Shown here: positions 1-8,705 of the stretch, piece by piece
Layout: each line of letters starts with the position of its first letter
How positions within the stretch are numbered: position 1 is the stretch's first letter
Assembly (NCBI RefSeq): GCF_000472925.1
Contig: NZ_AXAS01000018.1
Coordinates: forward strand, 62,001-126,000
Reading direction: 5' to 3'
DNA length: 64,000 bases
Source of the DNA: Bradyrhizobium sp. Ec3.3
GTDB taxonomy: Bacteria > Pseudomonadota > Alphaproteobacteria > Rhizobiales > Xanthobacteraceae
The notes under the pieces: generated by a model
Databases searched by the model: none
What the model was told of the DNA's origin: nothing
The model's input: only the letters and a program-made list of their open reading frames with translations
Position numbers and translations under genes: made by a program

Positions 1-31
1 CAATGGAGCGCCGCGGGAGGCGGTGCGATGA
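1..31 (+). CDS. 3' end of an upstream gene, probably the ABC ATPase
   Basis: A reading frame open from the window edge stops with TGA at 29-31. That stop overlaps the ATG at 28 in an ATGA arrangement typical of translationally coupled genes. Only about nine codons are visible, so no domain can be read. Because the next gene is an ABC-2 permease, the natural guess is its ATP-binding partner, but this rests on context alone. Confidence 0.4.
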   Translation, partial: NGAPREAVR

Positions 32-846
32 GCGAGCTTGCGCTTCATCGTGGCCTCGCCATGCATCGCATCAACGCGATGATCCTGCGCTACTGGTACC
101 TGTTGATGTCGTCCTGGCCGCGGCTTCTGGAGCTGCTCTACTGGCCGGCGCTCCAGGTCATCACCTGGGGCTTCATCCAGCTCTATATCGCGGAAAATGC
201 CAATTTCTTCGCGCGGGCAGGCGGCACGCTGATCGGCGCCGTCATCCTCTGGGACATCCTCTTTCGGGGCCAGCTCGGCTTCTCCATCTCGTTCCTGGAG
301 GAGATGTGGGCGCGCAACATCGGCAATCTCATGATGAGCCCGCTCAAGCCGATCGAGTTCCTGCTCGCGCTCATGGTCATGAGCCTGATCCGGCTCGCGA
401 TCGGCGTCATCCCGATGACGCTGCTCGCGCTGTTTCTGTTTCACTTCAATTTCTACAGCCTCGGCCTGCCGCTGATCGCTTTTTTCTGCAATCTGATCTT
501 CACGAGCTGGGCGGTCGGCATCTTCGTCTCCGGCCTGGTGTTGCGGAACGGGCTTGGGGCCGAAAGCATCGTCTGGACCTTGATGTTCGCGATCATGCCG
601 CTCGCCTGCATCTACTATCCCGTCAGCGTGCTGCCCGGCTGGCTGCAAGTGGTCGCCTGGATGCTGCCGCCGACCTATGTTTTCGAGGGGATGCGGGCGC
701 TGCTGATCGAGCACAGCTTCCGGGCCGACCTGATGCTCGCCGCCCTCGTCATCAATGCGGGCCTTCTGGCTGCATCTTTCGGGGCATTCCTTGCCCTTTT
801 GCGCAGCGCCAAGAAACACGGCTCGCTGCTGTCCAGCGGCGAATAG
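28..846 (+). CDS. ABC-2 type transporter permease
   Basis: A 272-residue integral membrane protein with about six hydrophobic spans: near residues 30-55, 68-90, 110-145, 150-180, 190-215 and 235-260. The architecture matches ABC-2 permeases of the drug, polysaccharide or NodJ type, which pair with a separate ATPase to export a substrate across the inner membrane. The segment around residues 95-115 (NLMMSPLKPIEFLLA) resembles the conserved cytoplasmic region of that family. The start overlaps the preceding stop, implying an operon with an upstream ATPase lying outside the window. The substrate cannot be told from the sequence. Confidence 0.85.
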   Translation: MSELALHRGLAMHRINAMILRYWYLLMSSWPRLLELLYWPALQVITWGFIQLYIAENANFFARAGGTLIGAVILWDILFRGQLGFSISFLEEMWARNIGNLMMSPLKPIEFLLALMVMSLIRLAIGVIPMTLLALFLFHFNFYSLGLPLIAFFCNLIFTSWAVGIFVSGLVLRNGLGAESIVWTLMFAIMPLACIYYPVSVLPGWLQVVAWMLPPTYVFEGMRALLIEHSFRADLMLAALVINAGLLAASFGAFLALLRSAKKHGSLLSSGE

Positions 847-967
847 TTTCACTTTCCCGTGGATTCAGGCTCGTTTTTGCTACTTCAAGCCCGTACATGT
901 ACGGAACCATGCATTGACGCAATATTACGCATTCGGCAGTATGCTGCGATGCGAGAGGATATACGAT

Positions 968-2296
968 ATGCCTATTGGTGAGTTTGGCGGCGCACCGCCC
1001 CTGGTGGCCGAAGGCAGTCCGGTCTTAACGACGCCGATGTACTGGATGTACGAGATGGCGCACGCCTCTCTCAATCCAGCGCGCGCAGTCACCGACGCCA
1101 CCAAGATCCTGTTTCAGAATCCCCTGAATCCGTGGTCGCACACCGATGTCGGCAAATCGCTGGCCGCGGCTTGCGAATTGTTCGAGCGCACGACGCGCCG
1201 CTACGGCAAGCCGGAATGGGGGCTCGACGACACCGAGGTCAACGGCATCCGCGTCCCCGTCGAGGTCCGCCCGGTCTGGGAAAAGCCGTTTTGCCGGCTG
1301 CTCTATTTCGATCGCAAGTTTACCCGCCCCTTGCGCAGCCCGCAGCCGCGCGTGCTGATCGTGGCGCCGATGTCCGGCCACTACGCGACGCTGCTTCGCG
1401 GCACGGTCGAGGCCCTGCTGCCCGCGCATGAGGTTTACATCACCGATTGGGCCGACGCTCGCATGGTCCCCTTGAGCGAAGGCCGCTTCGATCTCGACGA
1501 CTACATCGACTACGTCATCGAGATGCTGCATGTGCTCGGCGGCAACACCCATGTGATGGCGGTGTGCCAGCCTTCCGTCCCCGTCGTCGCGGCCGTTTCG
1601 ATCATGGAAGCGCGGCGCGACCCCTTCGTGCCGACCTCGATGACGCTGATGGGCGGCCCGATCGACACCCGCCGCAATCCGACCGCGGTGAACAAGGTTG
1701 CCGAACAGCGCGGCATCGACTGGTTCCGCAACCACGTCATCACCAAGGTGCCGTTCCCGCATCCCGGCATGATGCGTGACGTTTATCCGGGCTTTTTGCA
1801 GCTCAACGGCTTCATCAGCATGAATCTCGACCGGCACATGGATGCGCACAAGCAGCTGTTTGCCAACCTGGTGAAGGGCGACGGCGATCTCGTCGACAAG
1901 CATCGCGACTTCTATGACGAATATCTCGCGGTGATGGACCTGACCGCGGAGTATTACCTGCAGACGGTCGACACCGTGTTCGTCAAGCACGCGCTGCCGA
2001 AGGGTGAGATGACCCATCGCGGCACGCGGGTTGATCCCACCAAGATCACGCGCGTTGCGCTGATGACTGTGGAAGGCGAGAACGACGACATCTCGGGTCT
2101 CGGTCAGACCGAAGCGACGCATGGTTTGTGCAGCTCGATCCCCGAAAATCGCCGCGTGCATTACGTGCAGAAGGGCGTCGGACATTACGGCGTGTTCAAC
2201 GGCTCGCGTTTCAAGTCGGAAATCGTGCCGCGTATCCACGATTTCATGATTTCGGCGGCGAATCCCAAGGCTTCACTGGCGTTGGCGGCCGAATAG
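968..2296 (+). CDS. phaZ: Intracellular polyhydroxybutyrate depolymerase
   Basis: A 442-residue alpha/beta-hydrolase that mobilises stored PHB granules in the cytoplasm. Its nucleophile motif is AVCQPS, with cysteine (about Cys200) in place of the serine of a lipase box. This is the signature of the PhaZ1 intracellular depolymerases, where Cys, Asp and His form the triad. The candidate acid lies in VEGENDDISG and the histidine in KGVGHYGVF near the C-terminus. There is no signal peptide, as expected. ATG at 968 is chosen because GAGAGGAT lies just upstream and the protein then begins MPIGEFGG; the frame stays open to 755, but that extension overlaps the preceding gene. The phaRAB genes lie about 51 kb away in this window. 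Confidence 0.93.
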   Translation: MPIGEFGGAPPLVAEGSPVLTTPMYWMYEMAHASLNPARAVTDATKILFQNPLNPWSHTDVGKSLAAACELFERTTRRYGKPEWGLDDTEVNGIRVPVEVRPVWEKPFCRLLYFDRKFTRPLRSPQPRVLIVAPMSGHYATLLRGTVEALLPAHEVYITDWADARMVPLSEGRFDLDDYIDYVIEMLHVLGGNTHVMAVCQPSVPVVAAVSIMEARRDPFVPTSMTLMGGPIDTRRNPTAVNKVAEQRGIDWFRNHVITKVPFPHPGMMRDVYPGFLQLNGFISMNLDRHMDAHKQLFANLVKGDGDLVDKHRDFYDEYLAVMDLTAEYYLQTVDTVFVKHALPKGEMTHRGTRVDPTKITRVALMTVEGENDDISGLGQTEATHGLCSSIPENRRVHYVQKGVGHYGVFNGSRFKSEIVPRIHDFMISAANPKASLALAAE

Positions 2297-2586
2297 GCCG
2301 CTTTTTCGGGTTTCCCGCGCCTGCCGGACCCCTCCGGCGGGCCTGGGTTCCCGCCAGATTCGCGGTAATTAGGTAGCGCTCTAGGAGTGAGTCCGCCCTC
2401 AGATTTTGGGGCCCCAGCATGCGTCCAGCGGGGGCGAAAAAATCGGGTTCCAACCCCAGTCTGTAGGGTCTCCCGGGCTGCCAACCCCTGTATATTGGGC
2501 AAATGATTTGTTTTTGCGCCGAGCGCTTTCCCTGGCGGCGGTTATGGCAGAATCCGGGCGAACTCCTGCCCCCCGGACTGACAGAC

Positions 2587-3342
2587 ATGGCCACTCGCGC
2601 GCTACTTTATCGGCGGCCTCACGAACCCAAGACCTTTGTGATCCACCACGGATCGCAATTCTTCGCGATAAGGCTGCGCCGGCACCGCCGCGCGCGTCGC
2701 TATACGCTTCGAATTCATCCGAGCGATCGCGAAGCGATCCTCACCATGCCGCCGCGCGGCACGCTCGCGGAGGCAAAAGACTTCGCGCAGCGTCACGGTG
2801 CATGGATTGCCGCGCGCCTTGGCCGCTTGCCAAAGGCTGCGCCGTTCCAGGCGGGCACTGTGATACCGCTTCGGGGCTTGCCGCACCGGATCGTGCATCG
2901 CGCCGGCGTCCGCGGCACGGTGTGGACCGAGACGCGCGATAGCGGCGAGCGCATCATCTGCGTTGCCGGCGGCGTCGATCATGTCGATCGCCGTGTCCAT
3001 GACTTCCTGAAGCGCGAGGCGCGCCACGATTTGCAACGGTCGGCGGAAGCCTATGCCGCCGAGCTCGGCGTTCGCGTCAGGCGCCTCTCGATCCGCGATC
3101 AGTCGAGCCGCTGGGGCTCCTGCACCTCCGCCGGCTCGCTGTCGTTCTCGTGGCGCCTGATCCTCGCGCCGCCTTACGTGCTGGATTATCTCGCAGCCCA
3201 CGAGGTCGCCCACCTCGTCGAGATGAACCACTCGCCACGGTTCTGGCGCGTCTGCGCGAAGGTCTGCCCGTCGGTGGAGCGCGCCAAGAAGTGGCTCGAC
3301 ACCCACGGCAACGACCTGCATCGGTACGGGATCGAGGATTAA
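2587..3342 (+). CDS. YgjP-like (DUF45) zinc metallopeptidase
   Basis: A 251-residue cytoplasmic protein of the YgjP/DUF45 family of putative metal-dependent hydrolases. The zinc site is visible: HEVAH at residues 205-209, followed by MNHSPRFW, which supplies the third ligand region. Upstream, SSRWGSC, a conserved family motif, lies near residue 175. The N-terminal part is basic and beta-rich, as in relatives. ATG 2587 is preferred for length; an in-frame ATG at 2503 would add 28 residues without family-like sequence. It sits alone between phaZ and a repeat element. The physiological substrate of this family is not established. Confidence 0.85.
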   Translation: MATRALLYRRPHEPKTFVIHHGSQFFAIRLRRHRRARRYTLRIHPSDREAILTMPPRGTLAEAKDFAQRHGAWIAARLGRLPKAAPFQAGTVIPLRGLPHRIVHRAGVRGTVWTETRDSGERIICVAGGVDHVDRRVHDFLKREARHDLQRSAEAYAAELGVRVRRLSIRDQSSRWGSCTSAGSLSFSWRLILAPPYVLDYLAAHEVAHLVEMNHSPRFWRVCAKVCPSVERAKKWLDTHGNDLHRYGIED

Positions 3343-3390
3343 GCTCTCATTGCTAGCCAGGCTGTAAGCCGGCGGCCGTCTCCGAAGCTG

Positions 3391-3490
3391 TCATCGCCCG
3401 CGAAAGCGGGCGATCCAGTATTCCAGAGGCGGTGACGAATACGGAGAAGCCGCGGCGTACTGGATTCCCCGCCTGCGCGGGGAATGACAG
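3391..3490. repeat. Extragenic palindromic element, family A (copy 1)
   Basis: About 100 bp bounded by hairpins TCATCGCCCGC/GCGGGCGA and CCCCGC/GCGGGGAATGA, with a core containing CCAGTATTCCAGAGGC and CGCGGCGTACTGGATTC. Very similar sequences recur at 26082-26182 and 53183-53283. It lies between convergent genes and may act as a bidirectional transcription stop. The rest of the gap (3491-3688) shows no gene. Confidence 0.8.
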
Positions 3491-3688
3491 CGGAGAATGA
3501 GGCGATTTCTGCGCGTCTCTCTCGATTCTTCCCAGTCGCTGCGATGATCGCGCGGCAAGCTTGGTTTATCCCGCCGCATCAAAGACTTCGCAAAATCTAC
3601 CGCGCATGGCGCCGGAAGTCACCGGCTAGTTTGCATGGGGTTGTTTTCGAGACTCTTGTTTTGGGGTCACAGCGATCCCAGACAGAAC

Positions 3689-5887
3689 CTACCTGTTCCC
3701 GCCGAACAACCGATCCATCAGCCAGCCGTCGAGACCCGCGGCCGGCTCCGGCCGGACATTGGCGCGCGTCGGGGGCGGGCGAGTGCCGCTGTTGTTGACG
3801 GGAGCAGGCGGCGTCGGGGCGGAGACTTGCGAAGCCGCCTGCGCGAGGTTCGACAGACCCCAGCCGACTTGCGAGTTCGGCAGGCTTGCGACCGCCACGC
3901 CTTCGTGCGCGGTGCGCATGAAGCGCGACCAGACTTCCACAGGCAGGCCGCCGCCGGTCGCCTTCTTGGTCGGCGAGTTGTCGTCATTGCCGAGCCAGAC
4001 GCCGGTGACGAGGTTGGCGGTGTAGCCGACGAACCAGGCGTCCCGGTAATCCTGGCTGGTGCCGGTCTTGCCCGCGGCCATCCAGCCCGGGATCTCCGCC
4101 TTCTTGGCGGTGCCGGAGATCAGCGTTTCCCGCATCATCGTGTTCATCATCGCCACATAGCGCGGCTCGATCACCTGGTTGCGCTCGTCGGGTTGGCGCA
4201 TGTAGAGCAGTTTGCCGCCTTCTATCGTCTTGATCTTCGTCACCACATGCGGCGACACCGCGAAGCCGCCATTGGCGAAGGGCGCATAGGCGCCGACCAG
4301 CTCGACCACCGAGACCTCGGAGGTGCCGAGCGCGATCGAGGCGTTGGGCTCGAGCTTCGAGGAGATGCCGAGCCGGTGCGCCGTGCGCACCACGTTCTTC
4401 GGCCCGACTTCGAGGCCGAGGCGAATTGCGACCGTGTTGAGCGACATCGCGAGCGCCTGCGTCAGCGTCACCGCGCCGAAATATTCATGAGTGTAGTTCT
4501 CGGGCTTCCAGCCCTTGACCTCGATCGGCGCGTCCTGGCGGATCGTGTCCGGCGTCAGCCCCTGCTCCAGCGCGGTCAGATAGACGAACGGCTTGAACGA
4601 GGAGCCCGGCTGGCGCTTGGCCGTCACGGCGCGGTTGTACTGGCTATCGGAATAATTCCGCCCGCCGACCAAGGCGCGCACCGCGCCGTCGGGCGTCATC
4701 GCGACCAGCGCGCCCTGGCTGACGTTGAATTTCACGCTTTTCGCCGCGAGCTCGTCGATGATGGCGGCCTCCGCCACGCTCTGGAGCTTTGGATCGATCG
4801 TGGTCTCGACCGTGATGCTCTGGTCGATCTGGCCGACGAGATCGTCCAGCACTTCGCCGATCCAGTCGGCGACGTAGTTCACGGTGCCGGCGCCGGCCGG
4901 CTTCACGTTGTAGGAGGGATGGCCGATCGAGGCCTGCGCCTGGGCTTCGGTGATGAACTTGGCCTCCGCCATCGCGGCGAGCACGACCTGCGCGCGCGCT
5001 TCCGCGCCTTCGGGATTGCGGTTGGGCGCAAGGCGCGAGGGCGATTTGACGAGGCCCGCGAGCATCGCGGCCTCCGCGATCGTCACGTTCCTGGCCGACT
5101 TGCCGAAATATTTCTGCGCGGCGGCCTCGACGCCATAGGCGCCGGAGCCGAAATAGACGCGGTTGAGGTAGAGCTCCAGAATCTCGTTCTTGGAGTGCTT
5201 GCGCTCCAGCCAGATCGCAAGCTCCGCCTCCTGCAGCTTGCGCTGCATGGTGCGCTCCTGCGTCAGAAACAGGTTCTTGGCGAGCTGCTGCGTCAGCGTC
5301 GAGCCGCCCTGCGAGACACCGCGACGGAGAACATTGGTGACGGCGGCGCGCAAGATGCCGACCGGGTCGATGCCGAAATGCGAATAGAAGCGGCGGTCCT
5401 CGATGGCGATGAAGGCCTTTGGCAAATACGGCGGCAGATCCCTTAGCGCGACATTGGCGCCGGCCATCTCGCCGCGCTGCGCCAGCACGCTGCCGTCCAT
5501 GCCGACGATCTGGATCGTCGGCGGGCGCTTGGGAATCTCCAGCGATTGAATCGGTGGCAGATGGGCGCCGACCCAGATCACGACGCCGACCACGGCGATC
5601 ACGCCCCAGAGGCCGAGCACGGCGCCCCAATAGAACAGCCGGCCGATGCCAAAGCCGATCCTCGACTTCGACCTTCGCTTTGCGCCGCTGCGGCTCACGG
5701 GGGCTTTCCTCTCGCGCGGCGGCTCGTCATCGGCATCGTCGCTCTTGCGCTTGGCCTTGGCCTTTTTCGGCTTGTCGTCGGCAGCGTTCGGGATGCGATC
5801 GGCAGCCGTCAGGCGCAAATCGGCCAGCGCTGCGGGCAAGCCAAACAGCGGCTCCTTGCGCCCGCCTTTTTTCTTTCCCAACGCCAT
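3689..5887 (-). CDS. mrcA: Penicillin-binding protein 1A, bifunctional transglycosylase/transpeptidase
   Basis: About 732 residues from ATG 5887; an in-frame GTG at 5920 would add 11. A basic, Lys/Arg-rich cytoplasmic tail of about 80 residues precedes a single membrane anchor (GAVLGLWGVIAVVGVVIW). The GT51 glycosyltransferase domain follows, with AIEDRRFYSHFGID carrying the catalytic Glu and QGGSTLTQQLAKN. The transpeptidase domain has SSFK (the acylated serine), SLN and KTGTS. It polymerises and cross-links peptidoglycan in the periplasm. The C-terminus ends in a Pro-rich tail. The gene is transcribed towards family A repeat copy 1. It is a PBP1A/PBP1C-class enzyme; the exact subclass is a judgement. 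Confidence 0.92.
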   Translation of the reverse strand: MALGKKKGGRKEPLFGLPAALADLRLTAADRIPNAADDKPKKAKAKRKSDDADDEPPRERKAPVSRSGAKRRSKSRIGFGIGRLFYWGAVLGLWGVIAVVGVVIWVGAHLPPIQSLEIPKRPPTIQIVGMDGSVLAQRGEMAGANVALRDLPPYLPKAFIAIEDRRFYSHFGIDPVGILRAAVTNVLRRGVSQGGSTLTQQLAKNLFLTQERTMQRKLQEAELAIWLERKHSKNEILELYLNRVYFGSGAYGVEAAAQKYFGKSARNVTIAEAAMLAGLVKSPSRLAPNRNPEGAEARAQVVLAAMAEAKFITEAQAQASIGHPSYNVKPAGAGTVNYVADWIGEVLDDLVGQIDQSITVETTIDPKLQSVAEAAIIDELAAKSVKFNVSQGALVAMTPDGAVRALVGGRNYSDSQYNRAVTAKRQPGSSFKPFVYLTALEQGLTPDTIRQDAPIEVKGWKPENYTHEYFGAVTLTQALAMSLNTVAIRLGLEVGPKNVVRTAHRLGISSKLEPNASIALGTSEVSVVELVGAYAPFANGGFAVSPHVVTKIKTIEGGKLLYMRQPDERNQVIEPRYVAMMNTMMRETLISGTAKKAEIPGWMAAGKTGTSQDYRDAWFVGYTANLVTGVWLGNDDNSPTKKATGGGLPVEVWSRFMRTAHEGVAVASLPNSQVGWGLSNLAQAASQVSAPTPPAPVNNSGTRPPPTRANVRPEPAAGLDGWLMDRLFGGNR

Positions 5888-6053
5888 CCGCGAAACGCCC
5901 GCTAGCCCGCCCGATCGCACGCTAGCGGTGGCTGTTTAAGGCCCGGTTACGCAAAGCTTAACGCGGGATTAGGAGGTGCGGCGGGCGCGTGCCGGTGGTT
6001 CCGCGAGGAGGGCGGCAAAGCTAGGATCGAGCCATCAACGAAAGGAAACGCCC

Positions 6054-6479
6054 ATGGGCCATATCGATCCGACCAAGGAGGTTTTCGCGCAATTCCGGGA
6101 GAACGACCGCCCGGGCCCGATCCACATGCTCAACCTGGTGCGCCTGCGCAAGGAGGCCGCCTATCCGGACGGCCGGAAAGCGACCGGCGCCGAGGCCTAT
6201 GCGGCCTATGGTCGCGAAAGCGGTCCGGTGTTCACACGCCTCGGCGGCCGCATCATCTGGCAGGGCAAGTTCGAGATGATGCTGATCGGCCCGCAAGAGG
6301 AGCGTTGGGACCATTGCTTCATCGCCGAATATCCAAGCGTCACCGCCTTCGTCGAGATGATCCGCGACCCCGTCTATCGCGAAGCGGTGAAACACCGGCA
6401 AGCGGCCGTGGAGGACTCGCGCCTGATTCGCCATGCCGTGCTGCCGGTTGGAAAGAATTTCGGCGAGGTGCCGACGTAA
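6054..6479 (+). CDS. DUF1330 domain protein
   Basis: A 141-residue soluble protein of the DUF1330/ABM-like ferredoxin-fold family. Typical sequence is seen in PIHMLNLVRLR near the N-terminus, AYAAYGRESGPVFTRLGGRIIW in the middle and a C-terminal FVEMIRDPVYREAVKHR helix. ATG 6054 is supported by AAAGGAAAC nine bases upstream; the frame extends further upstream without a family match. Members are small dimeric proteins of unknown activity, sometimes annotated as monooxygenase-like. The gene stands alone, divergent from the PBP1 gene. Confidence 0.85.
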   Translation: MGHIDPTKEVFAQFRENDRPGPIHMLNLVRLRKEAAYPDGRKATGAEAYAAYGRESGPVFTRLGGRIIWQGKFEMMLIGPQEERWDHCFIAEYPSVTAFVEMIRDPVYREAVKHRQAAVEDSRLIRHAVLPVGKNFGEVPT

Positions 6480-6532
6480 GCGAGGGGACCACTGGCTGAT
6501 TTGATTGAAGTCAGCGCCGCAATCACCGCTGC

Positions 6533-6560
6533 GCTCCCTCCCCCCTTCAGGGAAGGGAGC
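6533..6560. terminator. GC-rich hairpin between convergent genes
   Basis: GCTCCCT and AGGGAGC flank a pyrimidine-rich loop between the DUF1330 gene and the convergent Liv-type binding protein gene. It could end transcription in either direction, but there is no T tract, so the role is uncertain. Confidence 0.4.
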
Positions 6561-6610
6561 GAGAGAGCATACGCTCTGGCCTAACCAAAGCGAGAGAGTC
6601 AGCGCTGTAA

Positions 6611-7837
6611 CTAACCGGACGGTCCGGTGTCTTCCATGATCGGGCCAAACAGCTCCCAGCGTTCGCCGTTGAACTTCATCATCTGCATCTGCTTGTTGAC
6701 GCGGAAGTCGTTCGGTCCGGTGTTGATCTTGATGCCGGGGAGCGCGAAGCTCGGGGTGAAGTCCTTGATGTTGGCGACCTGCTTCATGACGTTCTCGCGC
6801 GTCAGGTCGTCGCCACACTGCTTCAGCACCTGCGTCAACAATTCGGCCACCGAATAGGCATAGGTGTTGACGGTGTTGAGCTTGTCGCCTTCCGGGAAAT
6901 ACTTGTCCATGAAGGCGAAGAAGGCCTTCACGCCGGGATCGTCCTTCCACTGCGGATCGCCGGGCTCCTTGCCGTACTGGGTCGAGATGATGCCCTTGGA
7001 GATGTCGAGGCCGGCAGGTTTCAGCGTCGCCGAGATCGGGCTCGCATTGATGTCGACGATGTGGACCGGCGTCCAGCCGAGGTCGGCGAGCTTCTTGATC
7101 GCCTGTGCCGCGAATTTCGGCGTCGAGGCATCAAAGAACACGTCTGTGCCCATCGACTTCAGCTTGACCACCTGCGAGTCGACGGTTGGATCGGTGACCT
7201 CGTAGGACACCTCGCCGACGATCATGCTTGTGGCCTTGTCGCCGAGGCCGCTCTTCAGGCCGGCGAGATAGTCGCGGCCCATGTCGTCATTCTGGTAGAG
7301 CACGCCGATCTTGGCGTTGGGGTGATTTTCGAGAATGTATTTTGCGTAGATGCGCCCCTCGGACACGTAGTTGGGATTATAGGCGATGGTCCAGGGATAG
7401 TTCTTCGGATCATTGAAGCGTGCGGCCCCGGTCGAGGCGAGCAGCTGCGGCACCTTCTTGCCGTTGAGATATTTCTGCACGGCGGCATTTGCCGCGGTGC
7501 CGATGATCTGGAACGTGAACAGCACCTCGTCGCCTTCGACCAGCTTGCGCACCTGCTCGACCGTCTTCGGCGGCGAATAGGCGTCGTCATACTGGATCAG
7601 ATTGATCTTGCGGCCGTTGATGCCGCCCTGATCGTTGATCATCTTGAAGTAGGCGGCCTGGGTCTTGCCGATATTGGCGTAGACGGAATAGGGGCCCGAG
7701 AACGGCACGGTCTGGCCAATCTTGATCTCGGTGTCGGTGGCGCCGGTGTCGTATTTCTTCTGCGCGAGCGCCGGCGAGGCTGCGAGCGCAAGGGCGAAGG
7801 CCGCGGTGGCGGCCAAATGAGCTAGACGATTGTTCAT
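6611..7837 (-). CDS. Branched-chain amino acid-type ABC transporter periplasmic binding protein
   Basis: A 408-residue LivJ/LivK-like protein (type I periplasmic binding fold, Peripla_BP_6). A Sec signal peptide is clear (residues 1-25, cleavage after ASPALA). The mature N-terminus, DTEIKIGQTVPFSGPYSVYANIG, is typical of the family, with the ligand loop near LLASTGAARFNDPKNYPWTI. AGGAGGA precedes the ATG. The matching permease and ATPase genes are not adjacent, so it is an orphan here; the LivFG genes at 62-64 kb are far away. Ligands in this family range from branched-chain amino acids to amides and aromatic acids, and the ligand cannot be assigned. Confidence 0.9.
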   Translation of the reverse strand: MNNRLAHLAATAAFALALAASPALAQKKYDTGATDTEIKIGQTVPFSGPYSVYANIGKTQAAYFKMINDQGGINGRKINLIQYDDAYSPPKTVEQVRKLVEGDEVLFTFQIIGTAANAAVQKYLNGKKVPQLLASTGAARFNDPKNYPWTIAYNPNYVSEGRIYAKYILENHPNAKIGVLYQNDDMGRDYLAGLKSGLGDKATSMIVGEVSYEVTDPTVDSQVVKLKSMGTDVFFDASTPKFAAQAIKKLADLGWTPVHIVDINASPISATLKPAGLDISKGIISTQYGKEPGDPQWKDDPGVKAFFAFMDKYFPEGDKLNTVNTYAYSVAELLTQVLKQCGDDLTRENVMKQVANIKDFTPSFALPGIKINTGPNDFRVNKQMQMMKFNGERWELFGPIMEDTGPSG

Positions 7838-8022
7838 CCGGAATCTTCCTCCTGACGGAATTATCTGCCGATGGTCTGATTGCGCCTATTTTGAGCGGCC
7901 GCCATCGCTGTCGGGAATTGTGGAGGAAGCCCCGCCACGGCGCAAGGCGGATCAGCTTTCGGGTGGCGTTCACGGGCGTGCCGCGACAATGTGTGCCTGC
8001 CCATTTGGCAGAGATCATCCTG

Positions 8023-8550
8023 ATGAAGTCGACGACGCAGAACCCGGAAGCATTCGGTCTCGATCGCCTCGCGACGCCGATCGGGGCCGCTTTGCTCGTC
8101 TTCGATGCCGACGGCATTCTTCGCGCGCTCGATTGGGAAGATTACGAACATCGCATGCGGGAGCTGTTGCGCCTGCACCACGGCGCGGTCGATCTGCGCG
8201 CGCGGCGCGCGCCCGCCGAAATGCGTTTCGCGCTGTCAGGCTATTTCGACGGTGATCTCGATCGGCTCAAGTCGATCAAGTGGCGTGTCACCGGCACGCC
8301 GTTCCAGCGCAAGGTCTGGACGGCGCTTGCAACGATTCCCTCAGGCACAACGCTGAGCTACGGCGCATTGGCGGCAAGGCTCGATATGCCCAAGGCGGTG
8401 CGCGCCGTCGGTCATGCCAATGGCTCCAACCCGATCAGCGTGGTGCTGCCCTGTCATCGCCTGATCGGCGCTGACGGATCGCTGGTGAAATACGGCGGCG
8501 GCTTGGAGCGCAAGCGTTGGCTGCTCGGGCACGAGGGGGTGGAGGTGTAG
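8023..8550 (+). CDS. ogt: Methylated-DNA--protein-cysteine methyltransferase
   Basis: A 175-residue O6-alkylguanine-DNA alkyltransferase. The acceptor motif PCHRLIG is present, with the helix-turn-helix region GTTLSYGALAARLDMPKAVRAVGHANGSNPI before it, as in Ogt/AGT. The N-terminal domain is short and divergent. It repairs O6-methylguanine by transferring the alkyl group to the cysteine irreversibly. ATG 8023 is chosen because the protein then has normal Ogt length; the frame extends back to 7891. It is divergent from the Liv-type binding protein gene and is followed by a family B repeat. Confidence 0.9.
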   Translation: MKSTTQNPEAFGLDRLATPIGAALLVFDADGILRALDWEDYEHRMRELLRLHHGAVDLRARRAPAEMRFALSGYFDGDLDRLKSIKWRVTGTPFQRKVWTALATIPSGTTLSYGALAARLDMPKAVRAVGHANGSNPISVVLPCHRLIGADGSLVKYGGGLERKRWLLGHEGVEV

Positions 8551-8575
8551 CGCGTCTCTCTCTACTCGTCCTACT

Positions 8576-8683
8576 CGTCATTCCGGGGCGCAGCGCGCGC
8601 GGCGAGCCCGGAATCTATCGGGCCACTGGTAACGCGGATGAATGGATTCCGGGCTCGCGCTACGCGCGCCCCGGAATGACACG
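8576..8683. repeat. Extragenic palindromic element, family B (copy 1)
   Basis: About 108 bp with outer arms GTCATTCCGGGGCGC and GCGCCCCGGAATGAC, and an inner pair built on CGAGCCCGGAAT and ATTCCGGGCTCG. It lies between convergent ogt and glnD. Related copies occur at 21031, 22501, 32375 and 56449. Confidence 0.8.
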
Positions 8684-8705
8684 TGGAGAGAGTCGGGCGC
8701 GCCCC

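Noticed and set aside
755..967. N-terminal extension of phaZ
   Set aside because: Overlaps the ABC permease gene in another frame, and a better ribosome site precedes 968.
3635..5446. 603-codon frame antisense to the PBP1 gene
   Set aside because: Arg/Asp/Val-rich shadow with no motif; the PBP1A motifs lie on the other strand.
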